Shown: positions 25,230 through 34,189, numbered from the stretch's first letter. The stretch is DNA of 40,505 bases from Chitinispirillales bacterium (GCA_031281485.1 JAITFI010000032.1:1-40505); one strand, 5' to 3'. Translations and numbers: made by a program. Notes: generated by a model from the sequence alone, not told the origin.

Positions 25230-27893
25230 ATGGCCTTAGATATGAAAACACAGATGAGACTGACCGGAATGGCCAGCGGGCTCGATACCGACGCCGTCAT
25301 CGCGAACCTCGGTAAAGTGCACACGATGCGCATCGACAAGGTCAAACAGGATAAGCAGGTATTGCAGTGGAGACAGGAGATGTACCGCGATACCATCAGC
25401 AAGCTCTCCAACTTCATGAAGAGCAACCTGAACGTCTCTAACCCGAATAGCAACTTCAGGTCTTCGGCGGCGTTCGCCAAGTTTACCTATATGATGAAAG
25501 GGAAGAGCAATACGGGGATCGACGTGGCGGAGTTGATGAGCATTACGGCTAACGGCGACATAAAGAACTTCACGCAGACTGTGCAGAAGGTAACGCAGTT
25601 GGCTACTAAGGATAGCTATGCGGGGAAGCAGACTAATTTGCAGGGTATTACTACCAAGGGGTTTGACTACTCTAAGCTTGGCGTTGTGGATATGCCGACG
25701 GGCCACGGTATTCACATGGATCCTGATAACAATAAATATGCGATTATCGGGATATCAATTGACGGGACGACTCGGAATATATCCATAAGTACGGAAGAGT
25801 TGTTGAAAGCGTATGATGACGAGACCGGAGGGGCGTATAGGGCGCTGGTGGGCCTTGAGCCGGATTCGGAAAGAATGACGGCCATTAAAAATGTCGTCGA
25901 TAAAATCGTCTACGGTCAACCAAAAGATATTAGCGGACTTTATATGCGTAAAGTCGACGGGAACATGGGCGCGGTTACTAAGGAAAATATACTGGAGTGG
26001 TACCAAAGCCAAAAAAACGTCGAAAAGTTTGAAGACCCTGACAGCCCAACGCCTGAAGAGATAGAGCAAGCGATTAAAACGTATTTTAATCGCAATGCTA
26101 TATACAATACGGATACGTATAGGGCGTTGAAAGGTACGGAAAAAGATGCCGCTGTTGCCGCTATCTTTGATTCTATGGAGAATGGCAATGGTGGTGATAT
26201 TAGCGGATTTTCTGTAATGGGGTCTAAAGGATTCACTTCGATTACTAGTACACCAGAAATTACATTAGAAAATATATACAATAATTATAAGATAATTAAC
26301 AATATTGATGAAAACGACGATCTTACTGATGAACAGAAAGAGAAGGCGTTTCAGGATTTTTTCAAGGGAAGAATATATGTAAAGTCAGATCCCGAACCCA
26401 GATCAAATACCCAGTTGGTCAGCCTCATCGACCAAAAGATAAAAGAGGCGTTCGGCGCCGCTTATGGTGGAATTGTAAGTTCCACCCCGGAGGGTGAGCT
26501 CAAGTTCCAAAAGACCGGCTCGATCATCACCCTATTTGACCCGCAACCGACTTTTGACGCGGTCAGCAAGGGCTTCGGCCTCAAAGGCGGCGCAAGCTCC
26601 GGCAGCGCCGTGACCGGTACGAAACTCATCGATATGGCTCCGACTTTTTTCGATGAATTTGGCGACGTCGGTGTCCTTGATGGCGGTATTCCGTTGAAAA
26701 TCAACGGCGTTACCATAAAGATAAACCGAGACGACACAATCGGCACGTTAATGAATAAGATCAACAACTCCGACGCCAATGTCACGCTCTCATTCACCGC
26801 TTCTACCAACACTTTTTCGCTGACGAGCAAGCTCGAGGGTACTGCCAATACTATTAAAATTGAAGGTATTGCTAACCAAATGTTTTTTGCTGAAGCGTTC
26901 GGATTCGACGACGACACCCACACTGAGGCTGTAAACTTCATAGGCACAATCAACGGCGAAGAGTACATGCGCCAATCCAACACTTTCACCCACGAAGGCG
27001 TAACATTCACCTTCTACAAAACGTTCGATACCGCAGTGCTTGATAGCAACGGTGACGAGGTGAAAAATCTCGATGGTACCACAAAGTACGAACCCATCAA
27101 ACTGGAAGTAAACAAAAACACGGCCGAAATAGTAAAAAGCATAAAAACTTTCGTCGACGAGTACAACGAGCTTGTCACCCACATCAACGACCTGATAAAA
27201 GGCAAGCGCATCCGCAAAAACGGAGCGATCGAGTACCCGCCTCTCACCGAAGAAGAGAGAAAAGCGTTGTCGCCGGAGGAGGTAAAGCTCTACGATGAGA
27301 AGGCCAAGCTGGGTTTGATGGCCAATGAATCCGATCTCCGCAAGCTTTTAAGCGATATGCGGACGTCTCTCTACCAAAAGATAGACGGTGTAGGCCTCAC
27401 ATTGGCCGACATCGGAATCACCACAAGCGCCGACTACATGGACGGCGGCACGCTCGTTGTGGACGAGAACAAGCTCAAGGCCGCGCTTGACAAGGACTTT
27501 GAGGGCGTGGTATCGCTCTTCACCAAGTCGTCGAGCATACCGTCCACAGAAAAGGACTCGAAAAAGTTGGCCCAGCGCGCCGCGGAGAGCGGTATCGCCC
27601 AGCGGTTAAACGACATCTTCACCGCCGCGGCTGGAACTTCGACGGGCGGCGAAAAGGGCTACCTGCTGAAAAAAGCCGGTATGGTGAACGACCGTACGCA
27701 AGTAGACAACGCTATGACGAAGCAGCTGAACGACTACGACAAAAAGATAGACAAACTCTTAGAGCGTTGGTACCGTCAAGAGAACAACTACTACGCCATG
27801 TTCGCCCGTATGGAGACGGCCATGTCCAAGCTCCAAGCGCAGCAGAACAGCCTCGCCCAGATTATGGCGGCTGGCGGCGGCGGCGGAAAGTGA
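25230..27893 (+). CDS. fliD: Flagellar hook-associated protein 2 (filament cap FliD)
   Basis: FliD forms the cap that folds flagellin onto the growing filament. The N-domain is clear (MRLTGMASGLDTDAVIANLG, QVLQWRQEMYRDTISKLSNF), as is the C-domain (about 640-887: VDEYNELVTHINDLIKG, GLMANESDLRKLLSDMRTS, LADIGITTS, GGTLVVDENKLKAALDKD, and a closing coiled coil with ERWYRQENNYYAMFARMETAMSKLQ). At 887 residues it is long for the family; the extra sequence is in the middle, outward-facing domains (about 190-640), which vary most between species. Around 26060-26400 the DNA is visibly more AT-rich than the ends of the gene. Gene order flaG-fliD is common. Confidence 0.93.
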   Translation: MALDMKTQMRLTGMASGLDTDAVIANLGKVHTMRIDKVKQDKQVLQWRQEMYRDTISKLSNFMKSNLNVSNPNSNFRSSAAFAKFTYMMKGKSNTGIDVAELMSITANGDIKNFTQTVQKVTQLATKDSYAGKQTNLQGITTKGFDYSKLGVVDMPTGHGIHMDPDNNKYAIIGISIDGTTRNISISTEELLKAYDDETGGAYRALVGLEPDSERMTAIKNVVDKIVYGQPKDISGLYMRKVDGNMGAVTKENILEWYQSQKNVEKFEDPDSPTPEEIEQAIKTYFNRNAIYNTDTYRALKGTEKDAAVAAIFDSMENGNGGDISGFSVMGSKGFTSITSTPEITLENIYNNYKIINNIDENDDLTDEQKEKAFQDFFKGRIYVKSDPEPRSNTQLVSLIDQKIKEAFGAAYGGIVSSTPEGELKFQKTGSIITLFDPQPTFDAVSKGFGLKGGASSGSAVTGTKLIDMAPTFFDEFGDVGVLDGGIPLKINGVTIKINRDDTIGTLMNKINNSDANVTLSFTASTNTFSLTSKLEGTANTIKIEGIANQMFFAEAFGFDDDTHTEAVNFIGTINGEEYMRQSNTFTHEGVTFTFYKTFDTAVLDSNGDEVKNLDGTTKYEPIKLEVNKNTAEIVKSIKTFVDEYNELVTHINDLIKGKRIRKNGAIEYPPLTEEERKALSPEEVKLYDEKAKLGLMANESDLRKLLSDMRTSLYQKIDGVGLTLADIGITTSADYMDGGTLVVDENKLKAALDKDFEGVVSLFTKSSSIPSTEKDSKKLAQRAAESGIAQRLNDIFTAAAGTSTGGEKGYLLKKAGMVNDRTQVDNAMTKQLNDYDKKIDKLLERWYRQENNYYAMFARMETAMSKLQAQQNSLAQIMAAGGGGGK

Positions 27894-27923
27894 TGTTTTG
27901 ATATAGATTGTGTTTTGTGTAGG

Positions 27924-27955
27924 GGCGGCCATCTTCGGGTGGCCGTCTTTTTTTT
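27924..27955 (+). terminator. Rho-independent terminator of fliD
   Basis: An 8-bp stem CGGCCATC / GGTGGCCG (one G-U pair) with a TTCG tetraloop at 27934-27937, followed by TCTTTTTTTT. A strong terminator. Confidence 0.9.
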
Positions 27956-27991
27956 ATATTTTTATATGCATTTTACCGCCGCATGTATTAT

Positions 27992-28079
27992 ATTGAATAA
28001 AAGTTACCGATCTATTGAGTAAAAATTACTAATACAATGAGTAAAAGTTACCGATATATTGAGTAAAAGTTGCATATAT
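27992..28079. repeat. Four 22-bp iterons upstream of the AAA ATPase gene
   Basis: Four head-to-tail copies with an exact 22-bp period: 27992-28013, 28014-28035, 28036-28057, 28058-28079. The consensus is ATTGAGTAAAAGTTACCGAT plus two variable bases. Copies 1 and 3 are closest to it; copy 2 has AAATTACTAA, and copy 4 ends in GTTGCATATAT. TATTAT/TATATT (27986-27994) overlaps the first copy. The last copy ends 17 bp before the start codon, just before AAAGGAGG. This is the layout of an operator bound by a repressor, probably the product of this operon (inference). Confidence 0.8.
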
Positions 28080-28096
28080 GCCGAAAGGAGGTTAAA

Positions 28097-29314
28097 ATGG
28101 GCGGAAAAACCGAGAATTCGCGGTATTTAGCCAAGCAGCTCTTGGATAGAATCGCGGAAAAAAGGCACATGATACAGGTGGTGGTCGGCCCAAGGCAGGT
28201 CGGGAAGACCACTTTATGCAGGCAAATTCTGTTTCAAATCAAGATAATGTCGCAGTACCACACGGCGGACGCCGTTGCGGGCGCGGGCGGGGCGTGGATA
28301 GACGGCGTTTGGGAGGCGTTGCGGGTGAGTATGAAAATCAACGGGGCGGACGAGGCGCTGCTTGTTATAGACGAAATCCAGAAGGTAGAGGATTGGAGCG
28401 AGTTCGTCAAAAAAAACTGGGACGCTGACACGTTCAACGGTATAGGCATAAAACTGATAATCCTCGGCTCGTCGCGGCTACTCATAACTCACGGGTTGTC
28501 GGAGTCGCTTTTCGGGCGTTTCGAGCTGAATGTCCTCGGGCATTGGTCGTACAGCGAGATGCGCGACGTTTTCGGCTTTACCCCGGAGCGGTACGCGTAC
28601 TTCGGCGCCTATCCGGGGACGGCCGCTTTTACCGACGACGAAAAAAGGTTCAAAGAGTACATCCGCGACTCAATCATCGAGTCTGTGGTCAGCAAAGACA
28701 TTCTGCAGCTGACTCAGGTGAACAAACCCGCCATGCTGCGGCAGCTGGCGAATATCGGCATATCGTACAGCGCGCAGATTGTCTCCTACAACAAAATATT
28801 GGACGGCCTTGACGGCGCGGGAAATACGACCACCCTCTCGCACTACATGCGGCTCCTTGACGAGGCAGGCGTAGTCTGCGGTTTGCAGAAATACTCGAAG
28901 AAAAGTATTATCCAAAAGCAGTCTATACCCAAATTTCAGGTGCACAACCAGTCTTTGCTCTGCGCGCTCTTGCCCTACTCATACCCGGAAGTCACGGCTG
29001 ACTGCGCGGTGTGGGGCAGGTTCGTGGAGAGCGCGGTGGGAACGCACCTGATAGCTGAGAAGTCTCGGCTGCGCGGCGGTAAAATCGGGTACTGGAGAAA
29101 AACGGAGGGGCGCAATACCTACGAGGTCGACTTCGTATTCGAGTACAACGGCAAGATACTCGGAATAGAGGTGAAAAGCGGGGCGGGGAGCGGCCGGTTT
29201 AAAGGTTTCGGCAAGTTCAAAGAATACTTCCCGGAGGCCATGACGCTCGTCGTCGGCAGGGACGGAATACCGTGGGAGGAATTCGTCGCCGGAAAGATCG
29301 AGCACTTGTTTTAA
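28097..29314 (+). CDS. AAA ATPase with DUF4143 C-terminal domain
   Basis: The 405-residue protein has the AAA_14 Walker A VVGPRQVGKTTLCRQI, Walker B LLVIDEIQKVEDW, the sensor LIILGSSR, and a C-terminal DUF4143 part: winged-helix region (LRQLANIGISYSAQIVSYNKI, LSHYMRLLDEAGVV) and a nuclease-like end (YWRKTEGRNTYEVDFVFEYNG, ILGIEVKSG) resembling a PD-(D/E)xK site (E..VDF..., EVKSG). The start at 28097 has AAAGGAGG 6 nt upstream; the ATG at 28070 lies in the iterons. These ATPases are abundant in anaerobes and their job is unknown. An AbiEii-like gene follows after 93 bp. Confidence 0.88.
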   Translation: MGGKTENSRYLAKQLLDRIAEKRHMIQVVVGPRQVGKTTLCRQILFQIKIMSQYHTADAVAGAGGAWIDGVWEALRVSMKINGADEALLVIDEIQKVEDWSEFVKKNWDADTFNGIGIKLIILGSSRLLITHGLSESLFGRFELNVLGHWSYSEMRDVFGFTPERYAYFGAYPGTAAFTDDEKRFKEYIRDSIIESVVSKDILQLTQVNKPAMLRQLANIGISYSAQIVSYNKILDGLDGAGNTTTLSHYMRLLDEAGVVCGLQKYSKKSIIQKQSIPKFQVHNQSLLCALLPYSYPEVTADCAVWGRFVESAVGTHLIAEKSRLRGGKIGYWRKTEGRNTYEVDFVFEYNGKILGIEVKSGAGSGRFKGFGKFKEYFPEAMTLVVGRDGIPWEEFVAGKIEHLF

Positions 29315-29407
29315 TGTATCCCGTGTCCGGCGGTTTTTGCGTTAGAGAGCGTCCATAATGTATATTAATCAATATAACCCGAAACCATGAATATAGGAGG
29401 AAACGCT

Positions 29408-30454
29408 ATGCCCGTCGCCGATAAAGCCTGCTTTTCAAAAGATCACATCTCCCGCCACCGCCTAAACGCCTCACCGGAGCTGGCGGAGCAGGCGGTGCAT
29501 TGCTTGGAGCTTGTGGCCGAACTCTCATTGGGAGGGCTGTCGTACCAGTTCAAGGGGGGGAACTCTCTGCTTTTGATACTCAGCGAACCGAAGCGCTTCT
29601 CCATAGACGTGGACGTGGCCTCCGACAAGACGCGCGAGGAGATCGAAAAGGTGCTCGACGCCATCGTTCCCAAGTACGGCGTCTTTACCCGCTGGGAGCG
29701 CCGGCAGCACAAGACCAAGCCCTGGCTGCCGCTCTCGAGCTATTACCTGTATTACAACAGCGCCGTGACCGACGCGCCCGACACCAACATAATGCTCGAC
29801 GTGCAGATGCGGCGCAGCGCCTACAAGACGGAGTTCAAACCCGTGCGCTGCGGCGATCTCTACGTGTCGGAGGCTAAGGTTGAGCTGCCCCTGCCGTCGT
29901 CCATCATCTCCGACAAGCTTTTGACTTTGGGCCCGGCGACGCTGGGCATCCCCATAGGCCGCGGCAAGGAGGCGCAACGCCTGAAGCACGTCTACGACGT
30001 CTCCCGGCTGTCGGCCACGCTTCCTGACGTGGGGGAAATGCGTGAAAGTTTTAGAAGCTGTTTAAAACAAGAGAATGAACTGCAGGAGACGAATCACTCT
30101 GTTGACGATATAGTAAAAGACACTCTGAAATTCCTGTGGACGACAGCGCGTTGCAACGAACAACCGTCGTCTTCGGAAGATCCGTCATTAAACGAAAATA
30201 TCAAAGGTTTGTCGCCTTTCGCCGCGCACTTGTTTGAGCAGGGTTACAACTGGCTTAACCTACGCAGAGACATGGCTAGGGCGGCGGTTTGTATGAGCGC
30301 CGTGGGAAATGATGAAGTTAAAGGGGAGGATTTTCACAAACTGCTGTCTAATGATCCGTCTAAAGACTTTAAAGGAACATTAGGAATTGACGACCTGCTT
30401 GTAGCTTACCTATGGGAAGGCGTTAACGGGTGGTGGGGAGGGCTAAACTTATAA
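29408..30454 (+). CDS. AbiEii/MenT-like nucleotidyltransferase
   Basis: The 348-residue protein has the AbiEii/AbiGii-type nucleotidyltransferase signature: YQFKGGNSLLL (48-54 region; GS/GN of the fold) followed by KRFSIDVDV (62-70; two metal-binding Asp), and the later helix SIISDKLLTLGPATLG with the conserved lysine. Family members are toxins that add nucleotides to tRNA or phosphorylate partners, usually with an AbiEi antitoxin. No AbiEi gene is adjacent; the neighbour is the AAA/DUF4143 ATPase. AGGAGG lies 8 nt before the ATG at 29408, which I prefer to the ATG at 29387. Repeat A3 begins just after the stop. Confidence 0.85.
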   Translation: MPVADKACFSKDHISRHRLNASPELAEQAVHCLELVAELSLGGLSYQFKGGNSLLLILSEPKRFSIDVDVASDKTREEIEKVLDAIVPKYGVFTRWERRQHKTKPWLPLSSYYLYYNSAVTDAPDTNIMLDVQMRRSAYKTEFKPVRCGDLYVSEAKVELPLPSSIISDKLLTLGPATLGIPIGRGKEAQRLKHVYDVSRLSATLPDVGEMRESFRSCLKQENELQETNHSVDDIVKDTLKFLWTTARCNEQPSSSEDPSLNENIKGLSPFAAHLFEQGYNWLNLRRDMARAAVCMSAVGNDEVKGEDFHKLLSNDPSKDFKGTLGIDDLLVAYLWEGVNGWWGGLNL

Positions 30455-30620
30455 AATCAAAGTCTTTAAAATCTTTTTTAGACGAAAGGGCGCGTAAACG
30501 CGCCCTTTCATAGAATATGCGGGGCTAAACCCCGCATATAAAGTCAAAGTCAACGTCAATGGCTTTTTTCTTTTTAATCCTATAATCCTTTAAATCCTAC
30601 TAATCCTAGTTCAGACAGTG
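30455..30620. repeat. Half copy of family A (A3) fused to half copy of family B (B5)
   Basis: From AGACGA (30480) the left half of A is present: hairpin 1 in a third version (GAAAGGGCGCGT stem, loop AA, 30484-30509) and hairpin 2 (ATATGCGGGG/CCCCGCATAT, 30515-30539). The right half is missing. About 30 bp later the right arm of B starts (TTTTTAATCC..., 30573 on) and ends CCTAGTTCAGACA. Nine bases later the methyltransferase ATG begins. Confidence 0.8.
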
Positions 30621-30628
30621 TTTTTATT

Positions 30629-31357
30629 ATGACAACATCAACATCCACATCTTGCCCCCTCTGTAATTCCAACGCCCTGTCCCTAATCAGTCAAGACGAG
30701 CGGCACCGGCGTTCTTTCTACCTCTGCCCTGACTGCGACCTAATATCCGTCCCGCCGCAATACCACTTGTCCAGAACCGACGAGTTGGCCCGTTACGCCT
30801 TGCATGATAACAGCTTATCCAACAAGGGGTACGTCGATTTTCTCTCCGAAGTCGCCGATGTAGCCGTTAATATAGCCTCAGAAATGCAGCATACCGCCGG
30901 TTTGCCAATTAATGACCCTATGGAGCGTCCGGTAAAACTGCTCGATTTCGGGTGCGGCCGTGATGCTGTACTCTGCGGTCTGCTTGTACGGCGGGGGATA
31001 GAGTGTTACCCTTACGACCCGTTGTACGAGGGTTTGCGACGACTGCCTGATATTGTTGACGGGTACGACATAATTGTGGCCGGCGAGGTCGTAGAGCATC
31101 TTAGGGGCGTAGAGGGGGAGTTGCGTTTTATGAGCGGGTTGTTGCGCGAGGGCGGGGCGATTATTTTGCGGACGCGGCTCTACGACGACGCGGGGCTTGG
31201 CGCTGACGGCGGAGGGGAAGGCTTTAAGAATTGGTGGTACGCTCAGGATCCCACGCATATAAATTTTTTCAGCAGGAAAACGCTTGACAGGGTGGCGTTG
31301 ATTGTCAATAAGAGAATTGAGGAGACGGGGCGCCGGGATATATTTGTTTTCCGGTAG
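30629..31357 (+). CDS. SAM-dependent methyltransferase with N-terminal zinc ribbon
   Basis: The 242-residue protein opens with a four-cysteine zinc ribbon (CPLC at 9-12, CPDC at 33-36) and continues as a class I methyltransferase: LLDFGCGRDAVL (105-115), an acidic strand end (IECYPYDPLY), VAGEVVEHLRG and LLREGGAIILRT. Such ribbon-plus-methyltransferase proteins act on sugars, natural products or tRNA; the target here is unknown. The ATG lies 9-10 bases after the end of repeat B5, and no Shine-Dalgarno sequence is present. Confidence 0.8.
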   Translation: MTTSTSTSCPLCNSNALSLISQDERHRRSFYLCPDCDLISVPPQYHLSRTDELARYALHDNSLSNKGYVDFLSEVADVAVNIASEMQHTAGLPINDPMERPVKLLDFGCGRDAVLCGLLVRRGIECYPYDPLYEGLRRLPDIVDGYDIIVAGEVVEHLRGVEGELRFMSGLLREGGAIILRTRLYDDAGLGADGGGEGFKNWWYAQDPTHINFFSRKTLDRVALIVNKRIEETGRRDIFVFR

Positions 31358-31382
31358 TTGGGGCGGTTAATTATTTCCGGGC

Positions 31383-31415
31383 GAAAAAAAAGGGCGGGTT
31401 TAAGAACCCGCCCTT
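31383..31415 (-). terminator. Terminator of the vWA gene (minus strand)
   Basis: AAGGGCGGGTT (31390-31400) pairs perfectly with AACCCGCCCTT (31405-31415) with a 4-nt loop; on the minus strand it is followed by a T-run (A-run at 31384-31391 on plus). It may also help stop transcription from the methyltransferase gene. Confidence 0.85.
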
Positions 31416-31443
31416 ACGTTATGAATAAGTATATGCGAAAAAT

Positions 31444-34014
31444 TTACTTACTTACCGTGACTCCGATCATCCTCTGGTAAGAGTACTTTTCGTTGTTGGC
31501 CATTGTCGCGTTCATCCGCAGCAGGTACGTTCCCGGCCCGACCGTTCTGCCGGCGGAGTTTTTGCCATTCCAGACGAAACCGAAGGTGTTACCGTCGGCG
31601 GCCAAGACTATATCTTCTTTTTTGCTCCTGAATACGATGTGGCCTACGGCGTCGTAGATGATTGCCGAGGCCATCGCGTACTCAACCCCTTGGCCGCCCG
31701 CCGTCCCTCGGCCGCTCGACTTGATCGGTTTCGGCCCGGTCGCGGCCACTAAGATGCCGCTGACGTTATCGGAGCCGCCCATCCGCGGGCCGCCGCCGCT
31801 CGCGGAGCCGGACACTATGGATTCGTAGATGGCGGGGACATCGCTGTTGGCGAGGCTGGTCAACCCCCTCAAATGGTCCATGACCTTGCTGGTACCCGGA
31901 ACAAACGGGTTCGGGCCCGCCGTGTTTACCGGGTCGCCCGGATTGACCTTGATTATTACCTTAGCGATTAATATCGCCGACCCGCCCTTCCAATAGCTTG
32001 CGGTGACTACATAGGTCCCGCCGGCGGTCGTGGAACGGAACGCGCGGTGCATCACGTCCTCATCGTATACTAAGGTTTCGTTCGTGGGACCCGTGAGTAT
32101 CCAAACGATACTGTCGGCGTCCGCGGCCATGTTCGGCGTCCAAGCGCCGTCGTTGAAGATCTTGGCGTAGATATCAAGCAACTCGCCGGCTCTTATTGAG
32201 ACGGTGTCGGGCAGTCTCGCCCCGAATGACGGATCGCCGGGAGTATCGTAGAAGGCCATTAAGTTTGAGACGTATGGCACCGCGACGCGTATGGTGTCGA
32301 GCGGAACGTTCGGGTTACGGAAGATCAGGACGATGCTGTCCCCCAACCCGGTATTCTGGAGCTTGCCGTCTCCGCTCCTCGCGGCGTCTTGGTCTTTGAC
32401 CTCGCGCGGGAACTGGTATGTCCACTTTCCGTCCGCGCCCCTGACGAGCTTGAAACGCTCCGTGTCCGAGGCTTCGCCGTTAAGTTGGTTTTGCACTGTG
32501 ACGATAACGCTGTCGTAGATGAACAGCCCGTTGGTGTTGTCGAAGACTATCTGCAAGACGTCCATGGTGCCCTTGACCATCCCGCCGGGCCCCGTGAGGC
32601 TGACGCCGTCATATTTCAGGTCGAGCGTAGGCGCGCGGGCGCAGTTCGACCGCAAACCTTGGCTTGTCTCCCAATTCGCCGGAGGGCTGGCGGTGCGGCG
32701 GATTCCGAAGTTGTAGGAGAAGAGCGAATCGCGAATGATGTACGAGGTGTCCCTGCCGTCCGCCGTAATAGTGTCTTTCTGCACGTCGTAGCGTAACCTC
32801 ATATTCACAGCCGTGATGGCGGAAGTGTCTACTGGCAGCCGCCTGCTGAAGACGAACTCGCCGTCGACGATGCTTCCCGTGGAATCCCTGACGCCGGGGC
32901 TCGATACGACGATGTTGTTGGGGTGGCCCTCGGATCTGGAGAGCATCGGGGTCACGATGTTATCCATCATAAGGCTCAGGAGCGCGCTATAGTTTGACGT
33001 CAGCGCCCAAGCTTCGCTATGGGGGTTGTTCGAGGAATAGCCGTTATTTCGGATATTCGCGGTCATGGTCGCTATTATCGGCGGCGTAGCCGGATTCTGG
33101 CGCTGAAGAAATACCGTGTAGGTAGTTGGAACGTTGTTGGTTTCTGTGGAAAAGTTATTTAACAGCGCGCAACGGGGGTTATTCACGGAGGGGGTGCCGA
33201 GCGTGTCCGGGCAACCCTCGCCTGTGGCGGTGTTTCCCCTAAGGCCCGGTGCGCCGTCCGACAAGAATATGATGTATTGGTTCTCCCTCGGCTTGTCGGT
33301 CCGTGCGAATGCCTCCAGCGCCGCCTCAAACGCTATAGAAATATCGGTGCCGGAGATAGTGTTGGGCCCCCCGGTAATTGTGGCTTTTTGGTTCACGCTC
33401 GGCGGTACGGTGAACATATTCCGGTAAACGTCTATGGCGTTCGGGGCGGGGTTCGTTCCGGTGTAGAACGGATTGCTGCCGCCCATCTTAGCGGGTCGGT
33501 TAAGTTGCAAAAGGGGCATATACGATTGGTCGTTTCCGGCGGGGGCCCTAGAATTCTTGGTACCCCCGAAAACCACTAGGTTTGAATCTCTGTCGGCATT
33601 GAACACAAGCCCATTCGCGAAAATCGCTATCCCGACCTCGGCGGCAGGGTAAACGGCGTAAATCGAGTCGATCAGAGCCCGCGTCACCCGAAACCGGTTT
33701 CCGTTGCCGTCGTTATTGTCATTTTGATCCATACTGGTAGAGTGGTCAATGATGAACATCACCGCCGGCGGCGTCCCCATATTCAATGAGGAGTCTTGTA
33801 TACCGCAAGCCTGCACGTGCGTAGCCAGCGCGATAACCTCCAAAGGAACGACAAGCTCCTTGTTGTCGTACTGAGGCGGGCACCCCGTGAGGGTGATCTC
33901 GCAGTACCGGGTATTTCCGGAGACCTGCGCCGACACGGCGGCGGCAAGCGTCAGACAGAGCAAGGCGGCGCACAACAAACCTTGTTTTTTGATGCAGGCG
34001 TTGGCGGTTTTCAT
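31444..34014 (-). CDS. Secreted von Willebrand factor A protein
   Basis: The 856-residue protein has a signal peptide (about 1-29, ending AAAVSA|QVSG) and a vWA domain (about 82-360) with the metal-ion site DHSTSM (DxSxS, 90-94), SGTDISIA and FLSDGAPG. The middle region has bacterial Ig-like beta segments (about 370-680). The end (FVWNGKNSAGRTVGPGTYLLRM, up to TVSK) is a FlgD-Ig-like domain that often closes proteins exported by type IX-like systems. It probably sits on the surface or is released; binding partner unknown. GGAGGAGG lies 4 nt before the ATG. Six Cys in the N-part may form disulfides. Confidence 0.85.
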   Translation of the reverse strand: MKTANACIKKQGLLCAALLCLTLAAAVSAQVSGNTRYCEITLTGCPPQYDNKELVVPLEVIALATHVQACGIQDSSLNMGTPPAVMFIIDHSTSMDQNDNNDGNGNRFRVTRALIDSIYAVYPAAEVGIAIFANGLVFNADRDSNLVVFGGTKNSRAPAGNDQSYMPLLQLNRPAKMGGSNPFYTGTNPAPNAIDVYRNMFTVPPSVNQKATITGGPNTISGTDISIAFEAALEAFARTDKPRENQYIIFLSDGAPGLRGNTATGEGCPDTLGTPSVNNPRCALLNNFSTETNNVPTTYTVFLQRQNPATPPIIATMTANIRNNGYSSNNPHSEAWALTSNYSALLSLMMDNIVTPMLSRSEGHPNNIVVSSPGVRDSTGSIVDGEFVFSRRLPVDTSAITAVNMRLRYDVQKDTITADGRDTSYIIRDSLFSYNFGIRRTASPPANWETSQGLRSNCARAPTLDLKYDGVSLTGPGGMVKGTMDVLQIVFDNTNGLFIYDSVIVTVQNQLNGEASDTERFKLVRGADGKWTYQFPREVKDQDAARSGDGKLQNTGLGDSIVLIFRNPNVPLDTIRVAVPYVSNLMAFYDTPGDPSFGARLPDTVSIRAGELLDIYAKIFNDGAWTPNMAADADSIVWILTGPTNETLVYDEDVMHRAFRSTTAGGTYVVTASYWKGGSAILIAKVIIKVNPGDPVNTAGPNPFVPGTSKVMDHLRGLTSLANSDVPAIYESIVSGSASGGGPRMGGSDNVSGILVAATGPKPIKSSGRGTAGGQGVEYAMASAIIYDAVGHIVFRSKKEDIVLAADGNTFGFVWNGKNSAGRTVGPGTYLLRMNATMANNEKYSYQRMIGVTVSK

Positions 34015-34116
34015 AAAACCTCCTCCCTTATCGGGTAGTTTCGTAGTTTTTTGTTGAAAATTAGAACGGTGGCCGGAGGGTGGAATAACGCGCCCCCGAC
34101 ACCCTATTAATTTATT

Positions 34117-34145
34117 AATATATATTGGGAGGCGGTAATATACAA
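34117..34145 (-). promoter_or_regulatory. Promoter of the vWA gene
   Basis: On the minus strand TTGTAT (34145-34140) and TATATT (34122-34117) are 17 bp apart. The leader is about 95 nt and GC-rich in its first part. Confidence 0.5.
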
Positions 34146-34189
34146 AAATTTTACAATATTTTTTTATTTAAGTTGGTAAACCCCCCTTC

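Noticed and set aside
27992-28079. CRISPR array
   Set aside because: The repeats are contiguous with no spacers, imperfect, and no cas genes are present; they are better seen as iterons.
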